Of a stretch of DNA of 64,000 bases, positions 18,773 through 29,684 are shown in pieces. Positions within the stretch are counted from its first letter, which is position 1. The number at the start of each line of letters is the position of its first letter. A program made the position numbers and the translations under genes. The notes under the pieces were generated by a model that was not told where the DNA came from, did not search any database, and saw nothing but the letters and a program-made list of their open reading frames with translations. The stretch is from Ilyonectria destructans (lineage: Eukaryota; Ascomycota; Sordariomycetes; Hypocreales; Nectriaceae): positions 2,170,001 to 2,234,000 of the forward strand of contig JAHEWK010000006.1 of the NCBI GenBank assembly GCA_020740775.1, given 5' to 3'.

Positions 18773-20456
18773 ATGCCTGCGTAGGTTTCGCCATCTGCTC
18801 GTCGCGTACACGCTTCACCATACTGACCGTTCTCAGCCCAGGCCAACAACACACGACAGTGGCCAACCCATTTGAGGAGGCGAAGCCTCGGGTATCGGAA
18901 TGGACGGCCAAAGAGATTGCCACAATATCAGCCAGGCTCGACAAACAACTCGGTCCCGAGTACATCTCAGCCCGTGCCGGTCCAGGCGGCACCAAAGTGC
19001 ACTACCTCACCGCCGAGAAGTGCATCACACTTGCAAACGAAGTCTTTGGCTTTAATGGATGGTCATCCTCGATTCAAAATATCCAAGTCGATTTCGCCGA
19101 CGAAAACCCACAAACACAGCGTGTCAGCATCGGCCTGTCAGTCATCGTTCGCATCACCCTCCGCGATGGAACCTTTCACGAAGATATCGGGTACGGGTCG
19201 ATCGAGAATGCTAAGGGGAAGGCAATGGCATTCGAGAAGGCCAAGAAGGAGGGTACCACCGACGGTATGAAACGAGCATTGAGGAGCTTTGGTAATGTCC
19301 TCGGCAACTGCATATACGACAAGGATTACGTCAAGCAAGTCACCAAAATCAAGGCCGAACCAGTCAAGAGGTTTGACCAGGACAACCTCCATCGCCACTC
19401 TGACTTTGTCAAACGGGACATGGTTCGGGTGGAACCAACCATAGCCGTGACTAAGGTAGTGCCGGCGATTAAGGCGGAGCCGGCTACCGCAGTTGCGGAT
19501 TCGTTTGAGGATTTCCTCGGAGGTATGCTGTCATCGGATGGATTTGAGGAAATTGAGGCTGAATGTCTGTAGAGCTCGACGAGGCCGACTTCTGCGTGCC
19601 AGAAGACGACCACCCTGACGAAATAATGTTATCCACGTCTATCATTGGGCAAGCTCCAAGTGAGAAAACAGCCAACAACGCCAACCGCCCACCAGTGCAG
19701 CAACCTGCCCATCAACCCAACAGATCATTTTCTGGGGGAGCCATGAATCGCCCACCCCAAACACCAAACCAAGCCCAACCACCACGCCCCGGGCCTTCGA
19801 ACGCCAGCCACCAGGGTCAACCGAATCGACCTCAGCCTGCTCCTGTGGCTCGAACGACAACACCGAACCAAATGGGAGGCCCTCGCCCGCTGCCACCTGG
19901 TCCTCAGACCGGAAATGTCCCAGAGCCTGTTGGCTTCTTTTCCGCCAGGGCAGTCAATCGGCTGCCCGAGTCTAGTATCCAAGGCTCGACTAATGCTCGT
20001 CTTTCAATACCTCAGGCACAGCAGGCCTTCAATCCCAAGGCAGAGAGCCCATCCATCCGAAAGACCCCGGGTATTGATCACTCATCCTCTAAACCTCTCT
20101 CAAGGACCGGTCAGCACGTACCGCCAACAAGCAGCCAGGCATCTGCCGAGCCAGCGCAGAAGAATGCCGGCGGCTTCACACCTGTTCGCCCATCTTTTCC
20201 TAGCTCCCAGAGTGCTCGAGGAAACTTAGGCAATCCCTCGTTAGACCACACCCGTCGGATAGGCGCGCCAGGCGGGCCAGGTAGCCCACTTGCAAATAGG
20301 GGATCGTATAAACCGCCAACCATGAAGCGGCCACCTCCTGGAGACGCAAACGGGGGAAGGCCTCCGCTAGCTGATCTCCCGGCGAATGGAAGTGGCACGA
20401 CCGCTGGTGTATCAACAACCAATGGCTTAGAAGCGAAGAGGCAGAGGATGGCGTAA
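18773..20456 (+). CDS. RAD52: RAD52 recombination mediator / single-strand annealing protein
   Basis: Three exons: 18773-18780, 18837-19522 and 19573-20456, giving 525 residues. Rad52 loads Rad51 on RPA-coated DNA and anneals complementary strands. The annealing domain occupies about residues 15-195: KPRVSEWTAKEIATISARLD, GPGGTKVHYLTAEKCITLAN, EVFGFNGWSSSIQNIQVDFA, GYGSIENAKGKAMAFEKAKK and EGTTDGMKRALRSFGNVLGN. Exon 1 is just ATGCCTGC. Its intron (GTAGGT...TACTGACC...CTCAG, 56 nt) gives MPAPGQQHTTVANPFEE. The second intron (GTATGC...GCTGAATG...TGTAG, 50 nt) joins DSFEDFLG to ELDEADFCVPEDDHPDE, an acidic motif also seen in other fungal Rad52 proteins. The last 280 residues are Pro/Gln/Asn-rich and disordered, as expected for the Rad51/RPA-interacting half. 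They end in a basic AKRQRM cluster, a possible nuclear signal. Retaining intron 2 gives an immediate truncation at its own TAG. Confidence 0.95.
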
Positions 20457-22301
20457 GTTATGAACTGGGAACTGGGACAGCGCGGAATGGAATGTATTGG
20501 AGGAGTACGGCGTATGGCATCGTAGACAGCTAAACGGTGTCTATCAGGAGCTAGGTTTGGGACAAAGTTGCAATGATAACAAACATTGCTCGATATCTAT
20601 TTTAGTCAAACCCCTTAATTGGGTGATTTTAGCTCCACGAATGATGCAAGCATTGCAGTTCTTGGTAAAATCCGTCCCTGACATGCAATGTGAAGTAGAT
20701 GATTGCGTTTGCATCTCTTAAATACCAAAAGACTGGATTTGCCTTTAATGTTGTGTATCCAGCTATAGCATTGCGCTTCAATCTATCCTTCAAGACCTTT
20801 GCTACGCTAACTGTTATGAACGATACAGTTGAAGTCCCGGAGACAAAAGTAACTGACTCCCACCATAATGCATTACAGGTAACAAAGCCCCGACTGATTT
20901 TTATTGCAAAATGCAAACGTGTTGAAGAAGTGGCCCACGAAACATATAAATTCCGAATGAAATGTTACCCACTGATTGTGCAGCCTGGGCGTGAGCAGCC
21001 ACTGGACTTCAAGGTTTTGAGCACACCAGACTGTGACCCAAGCCCCGACAAAGTTCCACAATTTGTTAAGTCAAGACAGAATGGCGTGAGCTTAGGGAGC
21101 ACAGAACTGACCTGTTTCGTCTCCTTGGGGGCTTCCGAATGAGCACTTGTGAAGTCCAGCTAAGAGCAGAACGAGCGATAGAGCATGAAGACATCTCCTT
21201 AGAATCACATCTCCATTAAAGTGAGGTGATCTTCGTTGTTCCCCATGGGCTCGGATAGCAGCCTTAACTTGGCAAGAAGCAAACCGCCAAGAGCTCACTG
21301 ACGTTATTTCCCACTTGCTGTGAACCGCGAAAACGAGAGCGCCGAGGCTGACAGCTGCAACCCGGCCGGCAGGTCTGACTGTAGAAAGACTCAAAGAAGT
21401 AAGATATAAGATACATAAGGATCTCAGCTCTGCAGACAGAGTCTAGAGGTGGTTATCGTAAGGATTGGACTGTCGCTCTAGCTCCCACGGATTCATCATG
21501 GCAACGCTTGCTGCTTCCCAATGCGACAACTGTTTGGGAAATGAATACAACTTTCCTGCTGAAAACAGGGGATTTTGAGAATGTTACTTCTAGTATTCAA
21601 GTGGCTAATCGGATAATGGTCAAACAAGCCCAGCTGAAGCAGCAACATTATAGGAAACGTCCAGGCTGGCGCCGGCAAAAAGCTAAAGATAACACGACTT
21701 GGAATGCTTCGTCCTACAGGCCTTTCCAAACGAGTGTGTGGGATTTTACAGCAAGGAGATAGCCAGACATGACGTGAAATATACATGTTATGTCCTGGCC
21801 CCCCGAAATGATACGAAAAATAGACTGTTGATCAAGGTTACCCTTTGTCTATTGTCATCCCTACGAACCAAGTTTGATCAATCCATGCCACTGTCTTCAA
21901 CGAGATCAGAAAAAGCCCAATCCGACGAATGCGATGCTAGCGGTTTACATTGGAAAGTGGGTTATGACACTATTCACAACTTCTTGAGCCATCTTATTGT
22001 TAAGAATGTTCAGATGAGTTCCTTGGAATGCATACAATCCCTAGGTTTCTATTCCTCTACTGATTAGATCTCTCTACTAAGGAATGTAGTGTGTGGATTT
22101 TGCTGTCAGGTCGAGTCCGTCCAGAGAAAGGGGAGTGTGACCATTAATTCAACGCCAGTCTATTCCCCAACAGGATGTAATTATCAAAAATTCTTCAATG
22201 ATAACAAGACCTTGATAGGAGATTCAAGTTCCAAACAGTGGCTTCTTCAATGTACAATCGCCGTGTGCATAAGTATACAAAGGTCAGACTCTCGCCGTTA
22301 T
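20457..22301. other. A+T-rich gene-free region between RAD52 and the TPR gene
   Basis: RAD52 and the leftward TPR gene converge on this 1.85-kb stretch. Two 60-base lines that I counted (20701-20760 and 21541-21600) contain 22 and 20 G+C, far below neighbouring coding lines. Short open frames exist on both strands (for example 20699-21142 and 21496-21786), but none resembles a known family. It could be relic mobile DNA degraded by C-to-T mutation, or simply a long terminator region. Neither can be shown here. Confidence 0.45.
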
Positions 22302-23937
22302 TCAGGCTGTCTTGGCGCCCAGGTTTGCGAGACCGCTGCGAGCCTGCTTGGCAGCGTGAGAGAAATCAAGCTTGTTGCTCATCTCGATGCATTGGTTGTA
22401 CTTCTTGCGAGCGAGCTCGGTGTTGCCCATCATGGCTGCGATGTCGCCCCAGTTACAGAGGGCGACAACGCAGGCCTCGTCGCACTCGGGGGTGTAGTCG
22501 TCGCCTTGGACGTCCTTGGCGTGGAGGTAGGCGTTCTTCGACCAGTTAAGGGCGGCTTCAAGGCAATCATTGCGGGTGGTGGGCATGGCCGGATCGTGTA
22601 GCTCGCGAAGGGCGTGGGAGGGCTGGTCGGCGAGGGTCGGGGTGAAGATGGGATGCTGGGCGAAGGTGGCGGCGAGATTGTTCATGATGACGGCGCGGTG
22701 GCAGGGCGTCTCACAAAGGCGGAGAGCTTGGAAGAAGAGGGGGATGGCGAGGTGGAACTGTGATTTACTCTCATAGTCGCGCCCAAGGGACTCTATGGCG
22801 CCACCCGTCTCCTCGGGGGAGAGCCAGTCGCCTTCGCCTTCCTTGACGCCCTCAGTCTTGCGTCGTTGGAACTCCTTCAGGGCGGCCTCGACTGCCCAGA
22901 TCAAGTGCTTCTGGGAGTTGTCGGGGTCGAGGACATGCTCGTCCGAGTACAACTCTCCTAGCTTAACAGACGTTCCAATGGCCTTAGCGAGAAGTCGCCT
23001 TCGCTTGTGCCAGAGGTTCTCAGGTACGAAATCGTCATCAATTTTATCGGCTGATGCGGTCTCCGCCTCCTTGTTCGTTTCGGTTGTCTCTGGCTGCTTC
23101 GGCGGAGGAGTGAGCAGTTTGCCAGCATTGTCGATCTTGCCGTCGCGAACCGACTGCTCCATGACGTCAACCCACTTCTTGAGGTCCCCCAACACGGCCT
23201 CAAGGACATGGAGGGTGCCATCGTAGTTGCCAATCTTCTGTAGCCAATACGAGGTCTGGATTCGGATGCCGAGGACCTCGTCAGAAAAGGGATCCAAGCC
23301 GTGGTCAGCACACTGCTCCATGGCCCGCTTATAATATTTTAGTGCCAGCTCAGGATCAGGATTGATATTTGTGTAATAGAGGGCGCGTCGTAGGGAGTTG
23401 GCAATGGGCTTCGGGTATCTCGTGAATTGGAGGTGGTAGAAGTAGGTGAAGTAGAGCTTAGCAGTGTAGCCAGCCATGATGCCAATGACGAGCAGGCTGT
23501 TCAGGTTAGCTGCAAGAAGCGGAAGGAGGGTAGAGGTTGTCGTACATTGCCAATGCAAACACGGTAGCTCCAGGGCTTTGGCGGAATGCCGTCTTGATGC
23601 CGGTGGGACTCACGGCGGTCATGAGACTTCGAAGACCGGCGCCCAGGGCCCGTCCAGCGAACTTGCGAAATGTGATTTGGGGCTGAGCAGGCTGCTGCTT
23701 CCGGGGCAGCTGGTTCTGCTTATCAGAGAGCTCCTTGTTGGGACCATTCTTGGAGGAATTGGAGCTTGCGGTGGTCTGGAAGCGTCGCTGTACGGGATCG
23801 GGTCGGAGGGGTATGACGGCGCGGATGTGGATGGTGGCAGCGCGGGACCGGAGGTGGATGGACAGCACGCCGGAGGTGGCATGCCGGAGACACTGGCCGT
23901 GGACAGGCCGTAGCGAGGCGACGGCCGAGACGGACAT
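22302..23937 (-). CDS. Mitochondrial TPR protein, Mgr3-like
   Basis: Two exons, 23937-23546 and 23496-22302, giving 528 residues. Residues 1-57 form a typical mitochondrial presequence: many Arg and Ser, one acid residue, and RRFQTTASSN near the likely cleavage site. A membrane segment follows at about 123-144 (GATVFALAILLVIGIMAGYT); the 49-nt intron (GTACGA...CTAACC...ACAG) falls inside its codons. The remainder is alpha-helical with TPR-type repeats: ALKYYKRAMEQCADHGLDP, LAIPLFFQALRLCE and LARKKYNQCIEMSNKL. Presequence, one membrane span and a TPR body match yeast Mgr3, the adaptor of the Yme1 i-AAA protease in the inner membrane. This role is inferred from architecture and general resemblance, not proven. 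The frame extends to a TTG upstream; I used the first ATG (23937). It shares a 344-bp divergent promoter with DAP1. Confidence 0.8.
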
Positions 23938-24281
23938 GGCGGGCAAGCCGGAGGTTGGGGACTGAAGAAAGGCGATGTTGTAGATTTTCCGAGGATGAAG
24001 TCGGCGGCGATGCGATATAACTTAGTCGCAATAGTGTGGTGCGGCGGTCCATTGACTTGCGATGGGAGCACGGGCCAGGTCGGGGAATTGTGGGTCTGAG
24101 GGGGCCAGGAAAAGCGTGCATTGGCAGGCGCGGCTTTGCTAATCGTCTCGCGTGTGTTTTGTCGACCGAGGCTTTGGGGGAGTTTTTGGTGGGGGAGCAA
24201 GCTCATGACGGAACCGGCAGCCGCTTCTCATCTCTCACAACCACAAGACGCAATCTCCAGCTTCATCACCAACTCGTAAAA
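23938..24281. promoter_or_regulatory. Compact divergent promoter between the TPR gene and DAP1
   Basis: Only 344 bp separate the two start codons, which face away from each other. Both genes must be initiated from this segment, so co-regulation is possible. The DAP1 side ends in a C/A-rich leader. I could not assign specific factor sites. Confidence 0.55.
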
Positions 24282-24920
24282 ATGTCAGGAAAATTCGAGC
24301 CCAAGGTCGCAGTCACCTTGGCCCCTCCCAAGGAGGACCTCATCTCTGCCGAGGAGCTGGCCAAGGCCAACGGTGCGTCGACGCCAACCCCGCCATCGAC
24401 ATCATCATCTGGGATCGATGGGGTTCAATGCTGTGAACTGCACGCAATGGGCTCAAGCTGACTATAAAATCAGGAGCCGACGGCGGAAAATGCTACGTTG
24501 CTATCAAGGTAAGTCTTCTCTTCCTCTTTCTCTTCCTCTTTCGCCGCTCGGGCACAGCCACTAACCACCTGAGAACAGGGCAAGGTCTACGACGTCTCCG
24601 GCAACAAAGCCTACCTGCCGGGAGCATCATACAACGGTAATACCTCACCCATTTATCTTCACATTCATCCCACTGTCAACTATAATTCACCGTTGCATAA
24701 CCGCATTTCACCCGAATCCTCTCACTGACGTGCCACAGTCTTCGCTGGCAAGGACGCCTCTAGGGCCCTAGGCAAGACGTCCACCAAGCCCGAGGATGCC
24801 CTCCCCGAATGGGAGGACCTGAGCGACAAGGAGAAGGGCGTCTTGAATGACTGGGTCACCTTCTTCTCCAAGCGGTATAACGTCGTTGGACATGTCGAGG
24901 GCGCCACCAACATGGAATGA
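24282..24920 (+). CDS. DAP1: DAP1-type cytochrome b5-like haem/steroid-binding protein (MAPR family)
   Basis: Four exons: 24282-24372, 24474-24508, 24579-24636 and 24739-24920, giving 121 residues. Dap1 binds haem and supports cytochrome P450 enzymes of sterol synthesis (Erg11 in yeast). The spliced protein begins MSGKFEPKVAVTLAPPKEDL, then GGKCYVAIKGKVYDVSGNKA, YLPGASYNVFAGKDASRALG and LSDKEKGVLNDWVTFFSKRY, ending GHVEGATNME. This is a complete cytochrome-b5-like MAPR fold. Tyr54 in AYLPG aligns by eye with the haem-coordinating Tyr of PGRMC1. There is no N-terminal membrane segment, unlike animal PGRMC, so it should be soluble or peripheral. Introns of 101, 70 and 102 nt all have GT...AG ends, with CTGAC/CTAAC-type branch sites. 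Splicing in this model restores the family sequence exactly in frame. Confidence 0.93.
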
Positions 24921-25856
24921 CTAGCCGAGGCGTCTCTTGCCGACAAAACCAAGCTGTGAACTCATGCCGTCACGGCAATCCTCCCGGCCCATTATCTTAC
25001 CTCTCTGGCTCCCCTGTGCAAATGTATTCTCCGCTGCTGTGAAGCTGTTTTACTAAAACCCCTGAACGTAAGACGCTTTGTCCTCTTATGTTGTGACTTT
25101 GGCTTTGTCCTAAGTCGCGTCATCCTAGTTTGTGGCAGGATGCCTCCCTACTTGATTCTCCTGGCATCCACCATCGTAACGTACCGGCGAGCGGTTTGAT
25201 TTCACTCTCTACTACGAGGCGATGATTGACGTGCCTCTCCTCGAGTCTCATTCCCATTCCACTCAGTCCTGCTCGAGCCTGTCCACCCCAGTGCCTCGGA
25301 GAAGATTCGCAGTGATTTCCACGGCCTTCATCAACCCACAAAACAAGCCCTCGTATTTCACAGAGATTCTCGTTAAACCGACCGCCCCCACTTGAACGGT
25401 TCCACGACGCCCCTCGTGACACCACCCCCGCGCACCGTGGTGACTTCGTACCACGGTAACTCGGCTCGTATCGTTACATGCCAAGATTCGATGGGCACAA
25501 GCCCTACGTACACTAAGATAAACGGTTGTTTCCTTTGCCCCATGGACAAGGTGGCTTTGTAGCTCGCGGTAATGTCAATGGCACTGGGTAGTGGGCAAAG
25601 GTGGCTATTGGGAGAAGATGCACTATAATAGCCTGGCTATTCTAGTCTCAGTGATGTACGCAAACCGTCAGAGTGTCCGGTGACACTTCCACCTCCACCC
25701 GCACTTTCTTCCCCATGGTCTCGTTGTGAGCGAGTTATATAAAACAGGAACCCCCTTCAAGTCTCATTTAAATCTATTAGTTGCTCTTTCTACCCGGACA
25801 AGCGCTGAAGCGGACTCTCATCGCCGAGAATATCCACGACAGTTGCTTGTCACCAA
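24921..25856. other. Intergenic region between DAP1 and the small Cys/His gene
   Basis: DAP1 and the small leftward gene converge here. These 0.9 kb should hold two 3' ends. Reading frames in it (for example 25120-25425 on the minus strand) resemble nothing known. I see no repeats of note. Confidence 0.45.
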
Positions 25857-26105
25857 TTACTTCGACTCCTCTTTGTTGTCAGACTTCTGCTCGTTGTCAG
25901 GCTCGGGTTTCTCGCAGTCCATCATCTCGGCGGTGGTCTCTGCACTCTTGCAGTCGTCGCAAACTCGAGTTTGTAGCCACGAGTTGCGCAGATTCTTGAC
26001 GCTGAAGCACTGGTGGTTCGGGTCGTTGCGCGCGAAGTGGCAGTAGGACTTCAGGCGAACCGTGTAGTGAGTGCAAGTAAAGATAAATTCTTCGAAATCA
26101 CACAT
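25857..26105 (-). CDS. Small Cys/His-rich hypothetical protein
   Basis: Single coding exon, 82 residues. It begins MCDFEEFIFTCTHYTVRLKS, then YCHFARNDPNHQCF and RVCDDCKSAE, and ends in an acidic Glu/Lys/Asp tail. The start (Met-Cys-x-Phe ... Cys-x-His) resembles short fungal proteins of unknown function, judged from memory only. Five to seven Cys/His residues could bind a metal, but the spacing fits no named zinc finger. Support for a real gene comes from a well-formed intron just upstream in the leader: donor GTAAGT at 26196, a CATTAAC branch-like site and acceptor TTAG at 26137 (60 nt). The ATG at 26105 is the first after that splice. No function can be assigned. Confidence 0.6.
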   Translation of the reverse strand: MCDFEEFIFTCTHYTVRLKSYCHFARNDPNHQCFSVKNLRNSWLQTRVCDDCKSAETTAEMMDCEKPEPDNEQKSDNKEESK

Positions 26106-26136
26106 TGCGAAGTGTTGGATGATGAAACTTAGGGGC

Positions 26137-26196
26137 CTAAGACGAGTGTGTTAATGTGATTTCTCGAGATGGTGGTCGCCAGGACTAGTTACTTAC
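26137..26196 (-). other. Predicted 5'UTR intron of the small Cys/His gene
   Basis: On the minus strand GA|GTAAGTAA...CATTAACAC...CGTCTTAG|GCC gives a 60-nt intron that ends 31 nt before the ATG. All three splice signals fit the fungal consensus. Confidence 0.6.
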
Positions 26197-28104
26197 TCGT
26201 AGTTGGGGCTTCAACGTTGCTTGTTGTAAGATGGTAGATAGAGATGGAAGGTGATATCTAGGGCGATGGGGTGGCGGGAACTTGTTTTGTCTGATATAGG
26301 ATGACTGAAGGTTGTTTTGGGCAGACTACCATGGGGCCCAGCTGGCAATTTATAGACGAGCACCTATCCTTAGAAGAGCGAGGAAGGCAAAAAAGCTACA
26401 TTGAAGCTAGTCGGAGGGATGAGGGCGTCATATTCACTCGCTACTACTCTCAAACCCCAATCACGGCTGAGATCATAGGCACCTGAATGCGAAGTACCCA
26501 ATAAATCCAGGGGTCTGAAGCAAATAGATCATCTCGTTATGCAAAGGCCTCGCCACGCATGAGAGCTACCCCCTGTTTGCTGCTGAAAACAGCGATCCGC
26601 ATGGGGATGGAGGCAGATATCCGAGGACATGGCGCAATGTGGTAACAGGACCCCAGCTTTGTTGCTGCACCATGCAGATAAGTGCAGTAATTTCTGTTTG
26701 ATGAGGTGGGAGTCACTGAACATGAGCACGGTAACGGTTATGGCCCTTCAGCATGCCACGTGGATAGTGTTTGCCTATAGCGGTCAATCAGTGTTTAGCA
26801 GTCGAGAAGGCTACATTGAAGCTACGTAAGTATCCGTCATTTAATGGGAATGTAGGAATATAAATCATTCAGCAAGATATTCAAGGACAGATGAGTCTTA
26901 TCAGCGGTAGTTCTCTAGCGTCAATACGTCCATCTTCTAGGTGGTTCTACTCAAACTTCGAGGGCAAATCGCACGGAGCAGACGATCTGTACCCAAGTTT
27001 CCATAAAACACTCAAGTGGGTTATGTACCTATTCACGATGCCCATGCTAGTCCTCAAAGATAGCAAACTATGTGGAGAGAAGAAGACGCAACCCGTAGTT
27101 TGCAGGAGACATCCAGCTACCGGGTTTTCCAAGACATTGTTCAATCGACGGACATGCGTCCGATCCAGATGGGATCTACGATAGGCCCGGGAAAACAGAG
27201 TGGCGGCGAAGCTGAATCCTGTGGGACTTTGACAGGCTGGACAGATTGCAGGGTGCGGACACGGGACGGCAACTTGCAGACGGGCTGACAAAGCCGGGCA
27301 CTGAATGCGAAGCTCAACTCACAGACTTACATTCAAATACCAACCGGCAAAAGATTCAGAGATAAAAAAGTGGGCAGCAGGAGGTCAATGGGAGAGAAGA
27401 GAGAAGAGAGAACAAAATCCAGCAGTGGCTGCAGCACGCCCCAAACAGGGCGTTTTTCCTCGTGTTCGAAGTAGAAGTCATTCAGCTTCAAACTATTGTC
27501 GGGAAGTCGCAGCAAACTAATGCCTACATCCACGCTATGAGATAGACCAAGACAAAGTGTCTTAGTTACCAGGTTGGACTAGTTACGTAGCCAAGAAAGC
27601 CACCGCACGTCATCAAAGGGCGGAGTGACTGACAACAAACTTGAGGAAGGCCGGGGATTCGAGGACCAATGTATCAGGGATTGTGACTGATAGGAAAAAG
27701 GGTCGACCATCAAGGTGGGATGGCTCTTCAGATGATAGTGAGACAGGTGCCAGCCCAATAGGTGTCGGTCCAGAGGCCAAACAACAAAGAATGTCCCCGC
27801 AAGGCATTGCTGCTGGGCTTGCAGGGGGCGTCGTCATGAGCCCCCTTGTTCGTGGCGCGAGAGGCGGAGTGGCCGAGCAAGATATCGAGGATTGATTGTG
27901 GACAACTAACTACCTTAGTTGGGGGCCTCGATCAAAAGCAAACGGCGAATTGAGGTTAGGTTGCAAAGGGGGATGGATGGTGTGCTGGAAATGCAATGTT
28001 GTGTTGGAGATCAAGTGGGTGTTCAATGGGGAGGACTTGGATGGGTACATAGGCTGGCGTGGCTTTCGAAAAGGAAATAGTCTAGTGCTGTATCTACGTC
28101 ACTC

Positions 28105-28126
28105 GTTCGAGTCTCGAGTCTCGAAC
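28105..28126. repeat. Short inverted repeat (gttcgag ... ctcgaac)
   Basis: Perfect 7-base arms, gttcgag and ctcgaac, flank 8 bases that themselves contain ctcgag. More ctcgaa/ctcgag copies follow up to 28147. It could form a small hairpin. No link to a gene end is evident. Confidence 0.6.
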
Positions 28127-29684
28127 CTGGAACCTCGAATCTCGAGTCAGGAGACAGGAATCGGGTCTCAACGTGGCGTCGCAGTTGCAGTCGTAGAGCA
28201 GACTCGCACCATGTATTCTCGACAGGTCCGCATGGCAGTGCACATGAAAAAGGCGGGGAACTGGTGAGAGCGCACGTTGGGTTGTGCGCATTAATCACAA
28301 ATGCGCGTATTCGCAATGTGATGGATGTGACGGATGCGCGCAAAAGTGCTCCGACGATGCGGTTCTTGGTGGTTCGCAATCCAGACGGCAGCGCAAGTGT
28401 GCAGTGAGCGTTTTTGGCTTGGCTGCCTCACGGTTGCCTTGCGGCTGCCTTGGTGCTCACCGACGCGAGAGTGTGGCAGAGGGTGAAACATGGCCCTCTG
28501 ATTGGCCCGCGGGCCCGACACAAGGAAAGAGCGGGCGAAAGTGAGGCGGGCCGGAGCATGATGGGCCGCTTGGGGACGCCCTCTTTGGCTCTCTTGGGGG
28601 AGCCGTCCAAACCATGGCATGTAGGAGGCCCAAACGGCTCCGTCATCATCGCTCTCGTGCCGTTCGACAAACGTCTCCCGCCGTGTCGTCGCCGCATTTT
28701 CCTCTTCATTCCTCTTGCATTTGCACTGCCGTCACCGCTCCGTCCGTTCGTCGCTCCGACGTGGCATACCCCCGGCCTATAACCACCCTCGCCGGCTCTT
28801 GTCGTGCGTGCATCCCACATTGCGAACCACCACCACCACCACCACTACGCGTCGCTAGCTTTGAGCATCAGAACTGTCCAACTGTGCGGCAACAAGGCAA
28901 ATTCTCCACCACGCCGTTTCAACTCCCCACCTGCTCAGTACCTTACCTATCGACATACGACACCCGCTAGGCGGCTCTGTCTCTCCGTTTTGCCAGCAGC
29001 AGCACAAGGAACAGAAGCCTTCCCGTCTTCCTTCAAGACGACCTGATTTGGTTGCCCAGTTTCAACCCCCTCAGCCATTTTCTCGCTCTGGCTCCCCTCC
29101 CCGCATCGTCTCTCGTCTTCAGGTTCCTGTCCGACTGAACTTGTCCTCCTCTCTCTCTCCCTTTCCCTTTCCCTCCTCTCTCCATCATCACCGCTGCCTG
29201 GCTCCACGATCGGTCGCCTCTTCGCCACTCTCAAAACACCTGGCGCCTTGTTTGGCCGCTCTATCAACCTATCTCGTTTCATCTGTCCCTCGACTCTGTC
29301 GTTGGCCGAGTCTCGTGCTCTAGTTTGTTGGTGCTGTTGCCGTCGCTTCGACGTCGCTACGTTACTTCGCCTAGCTATCTTAGCTAGCCACACCACCATA
29401 CCGAGCGTCTCTGCGGATGTTCGTGAGATCCTTGGATTCGGTCGTGCGTCCTCATCTATGACCTTGTAGAATGGGCGGCGTCGCTGACATCAAAGCAGTC
29501 CTTCACTATCCTCTTGCCTACGCCGTCTCCTCCCCGTGTATACGCCTCGCCTAGCCCTAGTCTCCTAATACTGTCTCCAATCCCACCCAGTGCTCCTCTC
29601 GGTTAACAGTACGGGTTGAGTCGGTTGAACTCTGATTCCATCTCCGAATAACCATCGCTCAACTCCACCGGACCAACTCTTGCA

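Larger units (their letters stand above)
26106..29684. other. Intergenic region upstream of the first zinc-finger gene
   Basis: These 3.6 kb include the leader of the small gene on the left and, on the right (about 28750-29684), a C/T-rich leader of the zinc-finger gene. A 15-base sequence (gctacattgaagcta) occurs twice, near 26396 and 26809. At 27613-27895 two opposing open frames overlap, and I accept neither. An inverted repeat is listed separately. No tRNA gene was found, although a ggagtggccgag box occurs near 27866. Confidence 0.45.

Noticed and set aside
20699..21142. 147-codon frame after RAD52
   Set aside because: It lies in A+T-rich sequence with no similarity to a known protein and no splice or leader signals. 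Treated as chance or relic.
27613..27895. Opposing frames near 27.7 kb as possible gene fragments
   Set aside because: Both strands are open over the same bases and neither shows a recognisable motif, so coding cannot be decided.
27855..27895. tRNA-like box ggcggagtggccgag
   Set aside because: It resembles the A box of Leu/Ser tRNAs, but no matching anticodon stem, T arm (GGTTCRANNCC) or acceptor pairing follows.
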